Below, piece after piece: positions 1-12,085 of a stretch of 64,000 nucleotides of DNA; positions within the stretch are counted from its first letter, which is position 1; every line of letters begins with the position of its first letter. The stretch covers positions 1,258,501 to 1,322,500 of the forward strand of contig CAWZYM010000148.1 in the NCBI GenBank assembly GCA_963966185.1, in the 5' to 3' direction. Position numbers and translations under genes: made by a program. The notes under the pieces were generated by a model. That model ran no database searches and was not told the origin of the DNA. It saw only the letters and a program-made list of their open reading frames with translations. This DNA is from Rhabditoides inermis (lineage: Eukaryota; Nematoda; Chromadorea; Rhabditida; Rhabditidae).

Positions 1-564
1 ACCAGAAGCCACTGATTTCACTTGTTTGCAGGACTTCGCATGTCTGGGCGAATCCTCTCCGGACCAGCACTTCTCCTTTCCCTCTTCGCACGCCAGCCAC
101 AGCCTCTTCTTCGCTGTATTCACTATCGTCAGTTTGAATTACATTTGTAGTTTGCTTATAGATAGCTGTAAGATTCGCATTAGCTGGCTCCGTAAAGCAC
201 TTTCACTGTTGGTATATATTATATATTATAATATGCACTTATAAGTGCATATTCAAGGTTGTGGGCGATGTTTTCTGAGAACAGCATTCGAAACAGTTGC
301 GCTAACCAACACAACAATCATGCACCATGCGGTTAAAATACGTAATCAACACATTCACTTCTTTCTTCACTGTTGCAGTGCCGGTATCGAGACAAAAGCA
401 ATGATCAGACTCCCCTCAATAAGTATACACTCCCTTCCCTTCTTTCAGCTGCTCCTCCATCGTAGACTGCGCACCCTGCACGTGCTGAGAGCATTCCTCC
501 AACTAGCAGTATTCATTCTGGCTGTCTTCATATGCCTCAGGTAGGAAGATGCGAGAGAAATAGA

Positions 565-617
<53 letters not shown>

Positions 618-1252
618 TCTCCCTTTCAGCCGTGTGCGTGACTTCAAGCATCGCTACGCGGACGTGGCAGGTGGAGGTATGCTGGGAGCGTGGATCGGAT
701 GGAGTCTGGTAGGTCACTCATTCACTTATTCACTCCTTCCATCTTCCAACACACACCGCGATCAGTGCCTACCCCATTCATACCGATTATTCCTCTAGCG
801 TCAGACTGAGAAACACGTCAATCACAATATTATTTCTTTCCAAGCGGTGTCTGTGACCTGTGAGACGTGCACGTACAAAAATGAGATGAATGAACAGTAT
901 ATTTCAACTTCTACATGTTCAGATCCACCTTATCCTGTTCGATTTCCGTCGTCATCGCTACCAGACCGTCGAATACGGACAGGAGGTCCTTGAGGCAGTC
1001 AAGGTAAGGGCGGATTCTATGATATCATACGTATATTATGTATTTATTCGTTTACATTGTGTTTTGTTTTTGATATGCTGGTGGTAATGTTATTGTCTAA
1101 CTGTATAATGTGCGAATAGTGCTGCAAATATTTGTTTTTGTACAACGAATATTTTCCAGATCGACGCGTTTTCTTCTCCGAAGAGTGACTATGGTAGTCT
1201 GGAAGGGGATGAGGAACAAGGGAACACGGACGGCGCGTATTCCAGGATATAG
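1..1252 (+). CDS. Lipid phosphate phosphatase (PAP2 family), 3' part
   Basis: Five exons are visible: 32-127, 449-540, 630-708, 923-1003 and 1160-1252 (stop TAG). All phases agree. The first exon carries the second PAP2 catalytic motif as SFPSSHASHS (canonical PSGH; here SSH). The join of exons 2 and 3 gives SRVRDFKHRYADV, the third motif SR-x5-H-x3-D with the catalytic histidine. Hydrophobic segments follow each motif, as in the six-span LPP/wunen enzymes that dephosphorylate phosphatidate, lysophosphatidate and sphingosine-1-phosphate on the outer membrane face. The first motif (K-x6-RP) and the N-terminal spans lie left of the window. The C-terminal tail is short and acidic. The second intron contains a (GA)n tract. 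The family call is secure; the Gly-to-Ser change in motif 2 is unusual, but Ser-His is kept. Confidence 0.88.
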
Positions 1253-1503
1253 ATAGAACACGTATCTACATTTCACTTGCCTTTCATCCTCACTATCACC
1301 ATTTGATATGTTTCATCCAGACATCTTTCCTTTTTGATGTTCTGTTTCCCTCGCTATGTTATCCACTATCTGTCATCACATATTAGTATATCACATATCA
1401 TATGATATGACATATGACATATGATATGATATCACTGCTTCCAGTTTGTTATACGTTCAACCACACTTTCTTTGCACGGGTTTCGCTTTGTATTTGGAAT
1501 TGC

Positions 1504-1509
1504 AATAAA
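1504..1509 (+). promoter_or_regulatory. Poly(A) signal of the lipid phosphatase gene
   Basis: AATAAA, about 250 bases after the stop codon at 1252, with no further coding signal between. It is the likely 3' end signal. Confidence 0.6.
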
Positions 1510-1595
1510 CCTCTCTGTTCTCAATGTGTTATTTTACGATAGTCATACGCAGCAAAATATTTTGAGGTGAGATCTTATGGCATAATTGCACACGC

Positions 1596-1690
1596 CTATT
1601 GAGAGAGAGAGAGAGAGGGGTGGGAGAGATAGGGAGAGAGAGAGAGGGTGGGAGAGAGAGAGAGGGAGAGAGAGGGGGAGGGAGGATGAG
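1596..1690. repeat. (GA)n/(GGGA)n purine tract
   Basis: About 90 bases of imperfect GAGA and GGGAGA. It lies between the phosphatase and the fucosyltransferase. No gene is seen from 1260 to 2390. Confidence 0.9.
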
Positions 1691-2008
1691 CGCAATTTAT
1701 AGTAGCCTCTCTTTCCGGACGTGGCGATAAATTTTCATCACGATTTTTCCATTCCATTTTAGATTCACTTACTTCTTTAGTCTATTCCTGTCTCCATCCA
1801 TGTTACCATGGAAACACATTGAGAGAGAAGGCTTTCTCACTTTCATTTGTCATGCAAATGAACGCAACATACACACGTGTCTCTCGCAATTCCAATAGCA
1901 CGCTTCATTCACGCATCTCATTTCGATATTGGCACACATACGCGGTGTGTTGTCATTCATATTTTGGAGGCTCTGTTTGCATTGACATGGAATTCAATGA
2001 TTCAGGCT

Positions 2009-2057
2009 CCCCCCCCCTCTCTCTCTCTCTCTCTCTCCCTCTCTCTCTCTCTCTCTT
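2009..2057. repeat. (CT)n microsatellite
   Basis: Nearly pure CT repeat in the intergenic region. The long reading frames crossing it (1819-2154) are Leu-Ser or Ser-Leu repeat translations and are not genes. Confidence 0.9.
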
Positions 2058-2390
2058 GTGTTCCTTTTTATGCGAGTTTCAACCCATCCACAATTCCGTT
2101 TTTAAGGGAATTCTCCTGTTTGCTCCTAATAACAACCCTTTTCACTTGATCTGATATAAGTTTCGTGCACAATTTCCGACCAATCGATTCTACCCCACGT
2201 TTACTCTACTGATATCACGACACGAGCACAAGTGCATCTTTTATCACTTTGATGATATGCAACTTCTTGCTTGGAAATTCAAACTATTGCGTCTAGCGAG
2301 TATCGTGTTCATACTTAATACTTACTTATTTCTATTCTTCCTTTTGAATAATGATTTATATGTGTACTATTTTCTGTTGTGACATGGAAC

Positions 2391-2401
2391 ATTGCAGAAT
2401 G
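2391..2401 (+). promoter_or_regulatory. Candidate spliced-leader acceptor before the fucosyltransferase start
   Basis: ATTGCAG is followed by one base and the ATG at 2399. No upstream exon is needed, because this ATG begins a clean type II membrane anchor. In nematodes such an orphan acceptor next to the start codon usually receives a trans-spliced leader. An upstream in-frame ATG at 2351 is an alternative start. Confidence 0.45.
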
Positions 2402-4285
2402 CGGCGCAACAAACTCGACTGTTGTCTCTGGATCATTGTCTTCACACTGATTGTTTTTGTTTACATCACTTATTTCGGATCGGTGGATGGAGACACGGAT
2501 TCAGTGGGTTTACGCGGTTTACCGTTCACATGTGAGTTTCACAATAACACTTTTCAGAACGAAGCCTCATTTTCAATGAGCGAAGAAAACGATAAAATCG
2601 CGCATTCGAAGTTACATGCAAAAGCGCAAGTAGAGAAGAAAGAGCTCGCCTATGAAATGGACGACTCGAAGGAAGTTGTCATCTTCGCCGCGACGACTTT
2701 TGTCGGACAGCCGATCTCGACTCAACGATTCATGAGACACTGCAAAACACAGGTACTCAGATACGTGTGACGTTTGCTGACCCCGTATTTTTGAGGGTAA
2801 GTGTCGTGTGACGAGTGATCGGAAGGAGTTAGCGACAGCGGATGCGGTAGTCTATCACAACTCGGAGATCAGACAGGTGAGTGGGGTGGTAGATGGAATG
2901 AAGGAGAGTCCGTGTTAGTTGTTAGGCGACACCAGTTTCTAGCTCGAATCTCACCACTCTCCGTCGCAAGTCCACGTGTTGTGGAGTCTAGAGAGCCCCA
3001 CCAACCACCCATGGCACATAGAAGCTGGTACGTAGAGATTGAGAAAAGACAGTGTTCGAATGTGAATGATTCCAGGTCGCATCAACTGGACCATGTACTA
3101 CACTCGGGACGCAGATGTCTACTATCCATATGGCCATATACGGTCAGTACGTATATTTTCATTTTCATTTATTTTCCCTTTTATTCGAACACTCTTGTCA
3201 TTTCTTTCTGAAACATGCGTACGTATATTCTGCACTGACATGAAACACGATAACATCATTATTGTTGGTTATACGAGGCTGAATTCATGCACGTTTGTCA
3301 TCTTCGATACGATTCCAGCAAACTCGCCTCTTCTATCGAATACGACCTGGACTCGCTGTGGTCATCGAAGACCTCCGGGAAGACTGCAGTGTGGCTGGCA
3401 TCCAACTGTCACACAAACAACCACAGGAAGCCACTCCTCGATCAGATGGTCCGCCAGGGACTCGAGGTCCGTCACAAGAGTTGTTGTTGATAGTTATAAT
3501 TGTAAATTGTTGTGTGTGTGTGTCACTTTCAGCTAGACATATTTGGTGCGTGTGGTCGACCCGTGCCGAAGAACTGCGATGGTCTCTCCAAGCAGGGAGA
3601 ATCATGTGTCAGGGAACTCGTTAGGCATGTACTCAACTCATCGAAGACCCTGTTTTGATTTCTGAAATTTTCCAGCGAGTACAAGTTCTACATGTCGTTT
3701 GAAAACTCCAACTGCCGCGATTATATCACCGAAAAGTTCTGGATGGCTCTTTATGATAGAATGGGGAGTTTAACGATTATGTTATTGACTTATTGATTTC
3801 TAACACTGACCCTGAGTTCAGGTCATTCCTCTAGTTATGCACCGTCACATCTACGAAGACGCGGGGGTGAGTTTTTTTTATTTAATATGGGTCCCACCAC
3901 GAAATTCTACTTGGCACGAAAGTGTATCTGGGATCTGACATTGAGTACGATTTCTTCTTTCTGCAGTCTGACTAATCTGATGAATGCACTCTGACACTGC
4001 AGATTCCCGGCTCGTCTTTCATCGCCCTTGATGACTTCCCATCGACACAAGACTTCGTCGACCACGTGAATGCACTGGCAGCCGACAAAACAAAGTACCT
4101 ACAGCACCACCAGTGGAGGAATGAGTACGAGTAGGTTGTTTGTTTGTTTGTACATGTGTGTTGTTTACTTATTTGCAGAGCTCTTCCCGAAATGGACGAC
4201 GACACAGGCTACTGTGAGTTGTGCCGGAAGTTGAGGAGACCAAGAGGGAACAAGAGCTACGACAGTCCGACGCCTGGAGAGTGAG

Positions 4286-4372
<87 letters not shown>

Positions 4373-4629
4373 AGGGAGGGAGGGGAGAGGGAGTGAGGGA
4401 GAGAGAGTGCGAGAGAGAGAGGGGGGGAGAGAGAGAGGGAGAGAGAGAGAAAGAGTGCGAGAGAGATATATAGAGAGAAAAAGAGAGAGGGAGAGAGAGA
4501 GAGATATAGAGAGAGAGGGGGAGAGAGAGGGGAGAGAGAACTGCATTCTATTCCAGGTGGCAACAAACGGAGCCTGCGACAACGAAAAGATCAAGAAGTA
4601 TTTGTTGGCATGAGAATATTACTTCATGA
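2399..4629 (+). CDS. Alpha-1,3-fucosyltransferase (GT10 family)
   Basis: Eleven exons: 2399-2752, 2796-2876, 2943-3027, 3076-3142, 3319-3466, 3533-3624, 3676-3767, 3817-3866, 4003-4130, 4179-4280, 4557-4629. They join to 423 residues without phase breaks. It is a Golgi type II enzyme: a short basic cytoplasmic end, a hydrophobic anchor (about residues 8-25), a stem, then the catalytic domain. Family signatures in order are VHVLWSLESP, INWTMYYTRDADVYYPYG, AVWLASNC, and the donor-binding motif FYMSFENSNCRDYITEKFW. It should transfer fucose from GDP-fucose to GlcNAc on N-glycans. The C-terminus keeps a CELC pair. Intron 6 uses a GC donor at 3625 (AG|gcatgt), because the GT alternative breaks phase. 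Intron 10 is mostly (GA)n. The start of exon 8 (3817 or 3823) is the least certain border. Confidence 0.9.
4288..4543. repeat. Intronic (GA)n tract
   Basis: About 250 bases of GA, GGGA and GAAA repeat fill intron 10 of the fucosyltransferase. The tract begins only seven bases after the 5' splice site. Confidence 0.95.
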
Positions 4630-4697
4630 TATTTTGACGGGTTTGCACTGTGATTGCCATGATTCGAACATAGCGATTTATTACACATTATTAAAAA

Positions 4698-4703
4698 AAT
4701 AAA
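4698..4703 (+). promoter_or_regulatory. Poly(A) signal of the fucosyltransferase
   Basis: AATAAA about 70 bases after the stop. The stop codon of the opposite-strand gene is only 11 bases further (4714-4716), so the two genes converge with almost no spacer. Confidence 0.6.
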
Positions 4704-4713
4704 CATCTAACAA

Positions 4714-4968
4714 TTATTCGATGCAGACAAACTCTCGGTTGAGAATGCTCTTCACTCCCTTGCAACAGGTAGATTTGGGGAAGAGACAGGCCTAGAAAGA
4801 GAGTGTGCGAGGAAGAGAGAGAGAGAGAGGGGGGGGGGAGATATAGAAAGAAGATAAAAGGGACTCACCTTCGGTCCGCACTTCACTGTCTCAGTAGTAG
4901 CTGTCCAATCACCCCTAAATTTATTATTGTATATGGAGACGGGAGTGAGTGAGAGAGAGAGAAAGCGC

Positions 4969-5026
<58 letters not shown>

Positions 5027-5435
5027 ACCCACTCGCAGACGCATCCTTGTGGTCCCTCGCAGGTGCGGCTTCTCTCCACCTGTCCGCATAGACCACAGTC
5101 CTCGGAACACGCCCCAGACTCCGCCCACTCTGACCACTCACACACCTACAACACAACACAATTCAAGACAAGCCCTCTCTCCGTCCTCCTACCGCAGCGT
5201 AGTTGTCGGCTCTTCAGTTGTTACCGTAGTGGTGGGAGCATCGTATCTACAACATTCAGTAGCCAACTGATCGATAACGAGTACTGGTGTGCACGTACCC
5301 GGCACAGCTGAATGCGGCGAGTTGTATGGTAGTGGTGGAGGCAGTGCTGGTCCCTTCCGCCACCCACCCCCATGTGCCACACGAGGCTGTCGCAGTCGCA
5401 GTCGCCCAGTCGTCGGCTGCGTCAGCCGAACCCAG
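4714..5435 (-). CDS. Secreted protein with a thrombospondin type-1 repeat, 5' end unresolved
   Basis: Exons on the minus strand in transcript order: about 5435-5225, 5145-5033, 4914-4869, 4791-4714 (stop TAA). The second exon holds a thrombospondin type-1 module: EWSEWAESGACSEDCGLCGQ, then ERSRTCEG and a GCVCEGDW turn. The last exon is Cys-rich (ACLFPKSTCCKGV) and ends shortly after. Upstream residues are Thr/Pro-rich (TTTVTTEEPTTT), a likely O-glycosylated linker. No signal peptide exon could be fixed. Candidate upstream coding sequence exists at 5460-5600 but cannot be phased with confidence. Nematodes carry many small extracellular TSP1 proteins of this kind; partners are unknown. The intron at 4915-5032 contains the (GA)n tract on the plus strand. 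Confidence 0.7.
4950..5026. repeat. Intronic (GA)n microsatellite
   Basis: GA repeat, interrupted near 4963-4974. It lies inside the intron separating the TSP1 exon from the next exon and reads as (CT)n on the coding strand. Confidence 0.95.
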
Positions 5436-5887
5436 CTGAAAGGGATCGAGTAGAGTAGTGCCGAGCCGACAGTGGAGGAAATGATGGATAGTAGAATCGA
5501 GTACCACCAAATGCTTATAAATGTGGACTGTCAGAGGCATCGACTGAATGGAGTTGACATGACAGCACACTGACCATAGTCTTCGTACTGAGCACTCGAA
5601 TGTTGGCGACTATGACAGCTCGAGTCCACGCAACACATGTGATGTCACCTGGAGAGAGACGTACGATACCGTTCATTTTGTCAACTTTATCAAGGTTCTG
5701 TGAAACATTTCAAACCGCGCAGGTGTTTGAGTTTCAATTCACTACGGTTCAACAAGCTATTGCAACAGCCAGAATGATGTATGATTCCATTCCCACCTGC
5801 CTGCATCCTTTGCATCTGTGGCCTCAACGAAGGTCGGAGTGAAGACGGAAAGGCCGGAAGAACCCGACTGGTCCGAGCTCTGCGAGA

Positions 5888-5935
<48 letters not shown>

Positions 5936-5960
5936 CTCTCTCTCTTTCTCTCTTTCTCTC

Positions 5961-6018
<58 letters not shown>

Positions 6019-6419
6019 CCTCTCTCTCCCTCTCTCTCCCTCTCCACCTTGACCGTTGGGGCTACACATGATGTGCTGCATGCTGCATCTCCCCAATCGC
6101 GAGAAGTGATAGAATGAAGAGGGGAAGAAGGGACATGACTGAACAAGATAACACTGATACTATTCCCATCATCGAACATCTATCAAAAATTGCTGACATA
6201 TCTGTGCCAATATGATAATATGTAAGCATTCGGATCTGTGGGTCATTTCCCACATCCTCGAGTCTTTTAAATACTCGCAATGCGTATGCGATGTTCGGTC
6301 GTCAGAATGTGTGAACAGATGCATCTGCTTTCGGTGGATCTGCTTCCATCCCAGGATATAGTTCCATCATCATATCCAGTAGTGATCAGTGGTAGAAACG
6401 AATGAGAACATAGGAGAGT

Positions 6420-6476
<57 letters not shown>

Positions 6477-6788
6477 GGCGCGGCGTTTGTTCAGGCCGTG
6501 TATATTTCATGTCAGCAACGGTTTGGTTGCTTTTTGACACAAATCCACGTGAAAAGAATACAAATCATATGTGTGTACAGGCACATTACACAAGTGTTTT
6601 GTTCGTTTGTTTTTTTTCACACGCTTTTCCACCTTTTTTGTCATCCAACTTGTAATTTTCATAAAGCAATTATGTCTTAGAAAACCAATTTGCAGCTCCA
6701 CCTGCTTTCAAATACATACTTTAACTGAATGTGCTTTTGAATCAAATATCAAATTAAACAATCCTAGTGAGTTTTAATTTCACTCGCT
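5436..6788. other. Stretch without an assignable gene
   Basis: Holds a long (CT)n tract (5889-6045) and a (GA)n tract (6418-6471). Some minus-strand splice-like sites around 5820-6100 may be 5' exons of the TSP1 protein or of an unknown gene. No family signature is visible, and the reading frames here are mostly Ser-Leu or Arg-Glu translations of the repeats. Confidence 0.5.
5889..6045. repeat. (CT)n / (CTTT)n microsatellite
   Basis: About 155 bases of CT with periodic TTTCTC units. Confidence 0.95.
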
Positions 6789-8172
6789 ATGGCTATCGAA
6801 GAATATCGATCAATTCACTTTGCATACACTACTCTTACTATTCTGCAAACAATCTTCGGAGGCATCCTCCTTTACTTGATATTTCGAGCATCCCCACAAT
6901 CCATGAATACGTATCGCTGGTATTTGTTCAACACTACGGTATTCAAGCAGAATTGTTATATACCATGTTACATATATATTCATTAAATTCAGATAATCGT
7001 TTTATTGACTGATTAGATGACGTCACTCGTCCGCCCAGCGGCCATTCTACCCTTCTCACTCATTTACACAGAAGGTGTTATTGAAGTATCGAGTTGTTTC
7101 ACTCTTTATATGTATGTGGTGAGTTTATTTTGAATGATCAGAGTGACATCATTCTTCCCAGTTACTACTTTGCGATGGTGTGAATTACATGGGCACATCT
7201 CACGTCATCTCATTTGCTTATCGATTGAGTGTGGTTCTACCGAATGGACGGTTCAAGCATTTTATCACTCCGAATTGGTGGAAGAGTATCCTTGTACTAG
7301 GATTCTCTGTCATGATAAATACTATTGGAATTATTATACTGAAAGAAAATGAGTTCGTTTACGTACAACGTGTGGTAAGTGTTCAAATTGACACTAACTA
7401 AATTGACACACACACACATGAAGTGTGAGATGAGAAAACTTATCACAACTTCAGACTTCCAAGAAAGAACTGCAATATTTCGTTGACACCAAAATCTTCA
7501 ACAGCACTTCCTTCTTATTTATATTTGACGACAATACCGAAGTAACTATTGATCAGCTGACGTATAGTATTCCAATATGCGGTCCGATGAACCAAAACAA
7601 ACTTACGTGACTATTCATTTCAGCTTCCGCAATTGTATTTGTTATCGTTACGATACCCATAATAGTCTATATGCTAGATCTAATCAAACGCCATTCAATG
7701 AGTGAAAAGTCCAAGAGGCTGAATCGTGCGCTGACAATCCAATTGTGGATGCAGGTGAATTGGATAATTTTCATGGATACTTCGAAATCTCCTCAGTTCT
7801 CTCTTCTAATTATCGTTGTTGGTATTGTTATGAGTGTAATAACATTGCGAGGACTCTTTAACAGTAACAAACAATCAGGTACTTCATAACAATTCTCAGT
7901 ACTAGAGACGAAAAAAGTTTCAGCTCTACTCGGAAAAATGATTTTCGTGATATTTAGTACTCATTCGGTGTTGAACTCACTTCTCGTTATTGGAACAACG
8001 AAGGTTTTCAATTGTTATCCTTTCTCTTTCTCTCTGTTACCGTTAATTCTAATAGGTCTATCGCGACTACCTAGTCCGACGTATCCCCTTCACTCGGAAG
8101 AAACGAACGCTGTTCCTCCGAACCAGTAGAATCCATTCGAACCAATCACAAGTGGGAATGACAGTATTATGA
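6789..8172 (+). CDS. Serpentine chemoreceptor, SRH-like (7-TM GPCR)
   Basis: Eight exons: 6789-6938, 7017-7118, 7162-7374, 7455-7581, 7624-7754, 7797-7878, 7924-8003, 8056-8172. All phases agree, giving a receptor of about 320 residues. The first span is followed by SPQSMNTYRWYLFN, close to the nematode SRH loop-1 pattern (P-x-SM-x2-YK-x3-L). Later come an AYRLSVVLP segment, LNRALTIQLWMQ, a LNSLLVIGTTK span and VYRDYLVRR after the last helix, matching the SRH tail (PYR). Such receptors sit in sensory cilia and detect odorants or pheromones. The 42-base interval 7755-7796 is in frame and could be retained instead of spliced. SRH versus the related SRI or STR families cannot be separated by eye. 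Confidence 0.85.
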
Positions 8173-8197
8173 GTTATGATGTTGTGCATTCTTGAAC

Positions 8198-8203
8198 AAT
8201 AAA
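8198..8203 (+). promoter_or_regulatory. Poly(A) signal of the chemoreceptor
   Basis: AATAAA 26 bases after the stop codon. Confidence 0.65.
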
Positions 8204-8304
8204 ATTTTTCTCGCGTTTTACAGGAAAAATTTGTAATAATAAAAATCTACAAGGAGGGATGAACAGCGAAATCACGGATCGTGATACGCACGCGTCTTTT
8301 TCAT

Positions 8305-8363
8305 TATGATATGATATTTTATGATATGATTTGATATGATTTCTGATATGATCTGATATTTGA
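8305..8363. repeat. GATAT-rich tandem repeat
   Basis: Repeated TGATATGAT units. A similar palindromic ATATGATATGACATATG stretch occurs at 1383-1430. Confidence 0.8.
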
Positions 8364-8392
8364 TGGTAAAAAAAAAGTTGTGAAGGAGAGCG

Positions 8393-8476
8393 CGGCGGTA
8401 GCGCAGTGGATGTGTGCGCGGCTATCAATCGAAAGGTCGCTGGTTCGATGCCGCCAGCGAACCGAAAGAAGTTCCG
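8393..8476 (+). mobile_element. tRNA-like SINE module
   Basis: TAGCGCAGTGG fits the tRNA A box, and GGTTCGATGCC, 35-40 bases on, fits the B box. The acceptor and T stems do not pair properly, so this is a degenerate tRNA-derived element and not a tRNA gene. The 3' part (8476-8680) is non-coding and AT-rich at its end. Confidence 0.55.
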
Positions 8477-8985
8477 CTACCGCGGTGGGTTGGCGACCAC
8501 CCTGACACGTTGTCAGCCGCTAGCCAGAAGACACACCGTCACCGTGGATTCTCATTACTGGTTTTCTAGAACCATAACATCTAGTACTCTACTGCAGTCC
8601 CTCCATTGTCATTGTTCACAGGCATTTTCATGTGTGAAGCATCCTCGTGGTGTAATAAATTTAATTTTTTTAACAAAATGAATCCAGATGAATCACACCT
8701 TCCCACAACAACGACAATCTTTTTTCCTAAAGGAGCCCAAGTGGCTAGGAAGTTTCATACAGATAGCCTAGGGTCAGCTCAATATTTGCCGCACTGTACA
8801 TTTCCTGTTGTGTTTCTGTTTCTCTATAATCTCTTGTCAGATAAAGATTAAAACACAAACTCTTCTTCATTTGTTTTATCAAACTCAGTTTTACACATTC
8901 TACAGCAGAAGGAATACATGGCGAAATATTGAAATATGTGAGAGTAGACGATGGCGACTCAGTAGATCAGTAGATCAAACAAGGA

Positions 8986-9110
8986 TCAGTAGATCTCTTC
9001 CTCCTTGAGCGGCTCGTGGATGCGACATAGGAACTTCTTCGGCGAGTTACAAGCGATGTCGTTGAGCAGGCCGTTGGACAAGAGCTGCAATACTACTCAT
9101 TAGTGTCGAA

Positions 9111-9155
<45 letters not shown>

Positions 9156-12034
9156 GGGGAGAGAGTGCACCTGAACACACTGCTCGCTCCCTGGCCTCGC
9201 TTCCTTGGCGTTGTTCGGCTCTTCGTTTCCGTTTCCGTCATTCGGATCCCACGCGTCCTTGGGCGGCGCAGTCTGGCCCATGAACGGCGTGGTATACGCG
9301 AAGCTCTCCTTGGCTGTGTCCGTTCCGCCGCCCTTGTTCGTCGAAGAGAAACCAGCAACCAACGCAGCGCTGAACAAAACAACATGTACATGTGCACTGC
9401 TCGCCGCTTGCCCTCACGTCGCATATGTCGTGCCAATATCAGCGGAACCGGAAAAGATGCCTAAATATGTTGGGTCAAAGTATGTTGAATAAACTTGGCA
9501 ATGGAATTGGACGCACTGAGAGAGTCGGCGACATCTTTCTTGTTGGCAAATCGGGCAAGACTCGCGCGTACTTTCCTACCCGGATAGCGAGAGTCTTCGT
9601 AGTTATTGCAGAACTGAAGGCACGTTTTCTCCCTCCCTCTCCCTCTCCCTCTCCCTCTCCCTCTCCCTCTCCCTCTCCCTCTCCCTCTCCCTCTCCCTCT
9701 CCCTCTCCCTCTCCCTCTCCCTCTCCCTCTCCCTCTCCCTCTCCCTCTCCTCTCCCTCTCCCTCTCCCTCTCCCTCTCCCTCTCCCTCTCCTCTCCCTCT
9801 CCCTCTCTTCAACCTTTTCATACGCCTCGTATACAGTCCTCATCTTGTCCACCATTGCCCTGTTTCCTATCTCCAGCTCATTTGCTATTTTCGTCGTGAT
9901 CGAAGTGTGATCGCAAAAATGATTTTTCTTCCAGAATATCTCATTCGGGTCAGGTGTCACCATCTGTAAAACGTCATTGATAAATCGTGACATGACGTCA
10001 TAGAGTGACGTCACTCGGCCCTCACTACCCACCATAAGACACGTGCGACCCACTCCCGATGTTTTGTATTCGATAAAACCGGGCGGGCAGTCTTCGTAGA
10101 CATAGTTGGGTTCTGGAAAAGAGCCAATGAAGTGGAGAGAGAAAGGGGGGGAGAGAGGGAGAGAGGGAGAGAGAGAGGGAGAGGGAGAGAGAGGGAGAGG
10201 GAGAGGGAGAGGGAGAGAGAGAGAGATGGCCAGAGACATACCGCTGAAGTCGTCCACGACTTTAATCTGGCACATTACGGGCAAGCGTCGATGGGGGACG
10301 ACGGCATCCAGACGAGCTGTCATATCCCGCTTGTCACTCGCGTCTTCCACATGCATGTAGAACACCTGCAACAACATTCATGAAGAGAGGGGGGACAGAG
10401 TGGAAGGGAGGGAGACAGAGAGAGGGGAGAGAGGGAGAGGGAGACAACTCACCGCATTGAGATCATATTTTGTTCGTCCACCATTTTTGAGCGCCTCATC
10501 TTGAATACTCTTCACATTGTCCTTAAAATCCACGCCGTTGATCGTAGGCATGTGAATCGGGTACGACTGAAAGTATCGATTGATTATCTATTGATTGTAT
10601 CGATTGAAAGGAATTATCGATTGATTATCGATTGCAAGGCAATCCACTCACTGTGCCCTCATGGTCCACGAACGTCGGCTTATCCTCCACCGCACCGTTA
10701 TAGATGGGCAGACGCATGCCAAACTGAACTAGTAGTAGTACGAAGTACGCGTAGGCTCCGCCCACCCAAGCCACGCCCACTCACCCCGAAAAAGTCCTTG
10801 CCGTCAATGGAGAATTGAGCGTTGGCGTTGGGATGCACACGACTCATGTGATACTTGTACTTGGAAACAAGTTGCCTGCAAATGGACAAAACACGTTAGT
10901 ATAATATTCTTTTCACGAAATTTGCAGAGACACGTTTTTTTTCACAAGAGACCAGTGTGGTTTAGAGAGTGGTTTGCTACTAATTGACAAAAAACACTAA
11001 AAAACACGAAATTATGCAAATAGGAACTGTGAGATGAATTGATCGCTGTTCAACATTTTAGTGTACTGTAGAACTATTGCACATCATGTCTCTAACGAAA
11101 AAAGTTGAGCAGAATTCAAACGAAATATACAAATACACAGAGTTTATAAAAACTCACGTATAGGCTATCTCCATCCAGTATCTAAATTCCGTTGTTACAG
11201 TGTTCTTTGTTATGTCATCAGGAGTGATGGCGCGCTGGCGTATACCGTAATCGAACTTGCAGTGGCTGTGCAGTTCACGCATCTATAAAAGGAGAGGAAT
11301 GAGGAGAGAGGGAGAGAGGGAGGGAGAGAGAGAGGGAGGGGGAGGGAGGTAGAGAGGGAGGGAGACACACAGCGTACCGATCGAAAGTCGGCAGCATAGC
11401 TGTTCACAGTGGCGTAGTAGCACTCTCCCCAGCTATAGTGTGTCGGTAGACCGACTGTGGGATAGAAGACGTTGCACGACCGCTCCAATCCCTTCCTTGT
11501 CTGTGTTCCCTGCCGCACGCAAAGCATGTGTGCAGTCGCATCGCTCCGCCTAGACCACACCACATTGTAGTTTGTACATTGTGTTGTGTGTCATCCTCAC
11601 ACTTGAAACATGTCGCCCGGTTTGCGGTAGTTGTAGTGGGCACTGTCGTTGGTGACCATCTGAATCAATCGCACAGTCCGGTCCCGCCCACGCTGAGCCC
11701 GCCCACGCTGACCCCGCCCACCCACTCACCTGAGACACCACGTTGAATACGTGACCTCCACCAGTCTTTTCAGCGTAATGATCATAGTTCTGCAGCAACT
11801 TGTATTGTTCCTGTTTGGCTGGATCCAACCACACAAGGCCAACTTCTGGACGGATAGTGCCTGATATGATAAGAGATTAGAAGAGAGAGGGGGTGGGAGA
11901 AAAAGAAAGAGAGAGAGAGGGAGAGGGGGAGAGGGAGGGAGAGAGAAGGGGGGAGAGGGTAGGAGAAAGAGAGAGAGAGAGAGAGGAGAGGGGGGAGAGG
12001 GAGGGAGAGAGGAAGAGAGGGGGGGAGAAGGTGG

Positions 12035-12085
<51 letters not shown>

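Noticed and set aside
4165..4613. Long reading frames of Ser-Leu or Arg-Glu repeats
   Set aside because: They are translations of the (GA)n/(CT)n intronic tract; spliced exons of the fucosyltransferase on either side explain the locus. The same holds at 532-798, 5757-6179 and 11877-12356.
9475..10377. 300-residue minus-strand frame with Gly-Glu repeats
   Set aside because: It joins two real exons of the secreted-protein gene through an intronic (GGGAGA)n tract; the Gly-Glu run is not coding.
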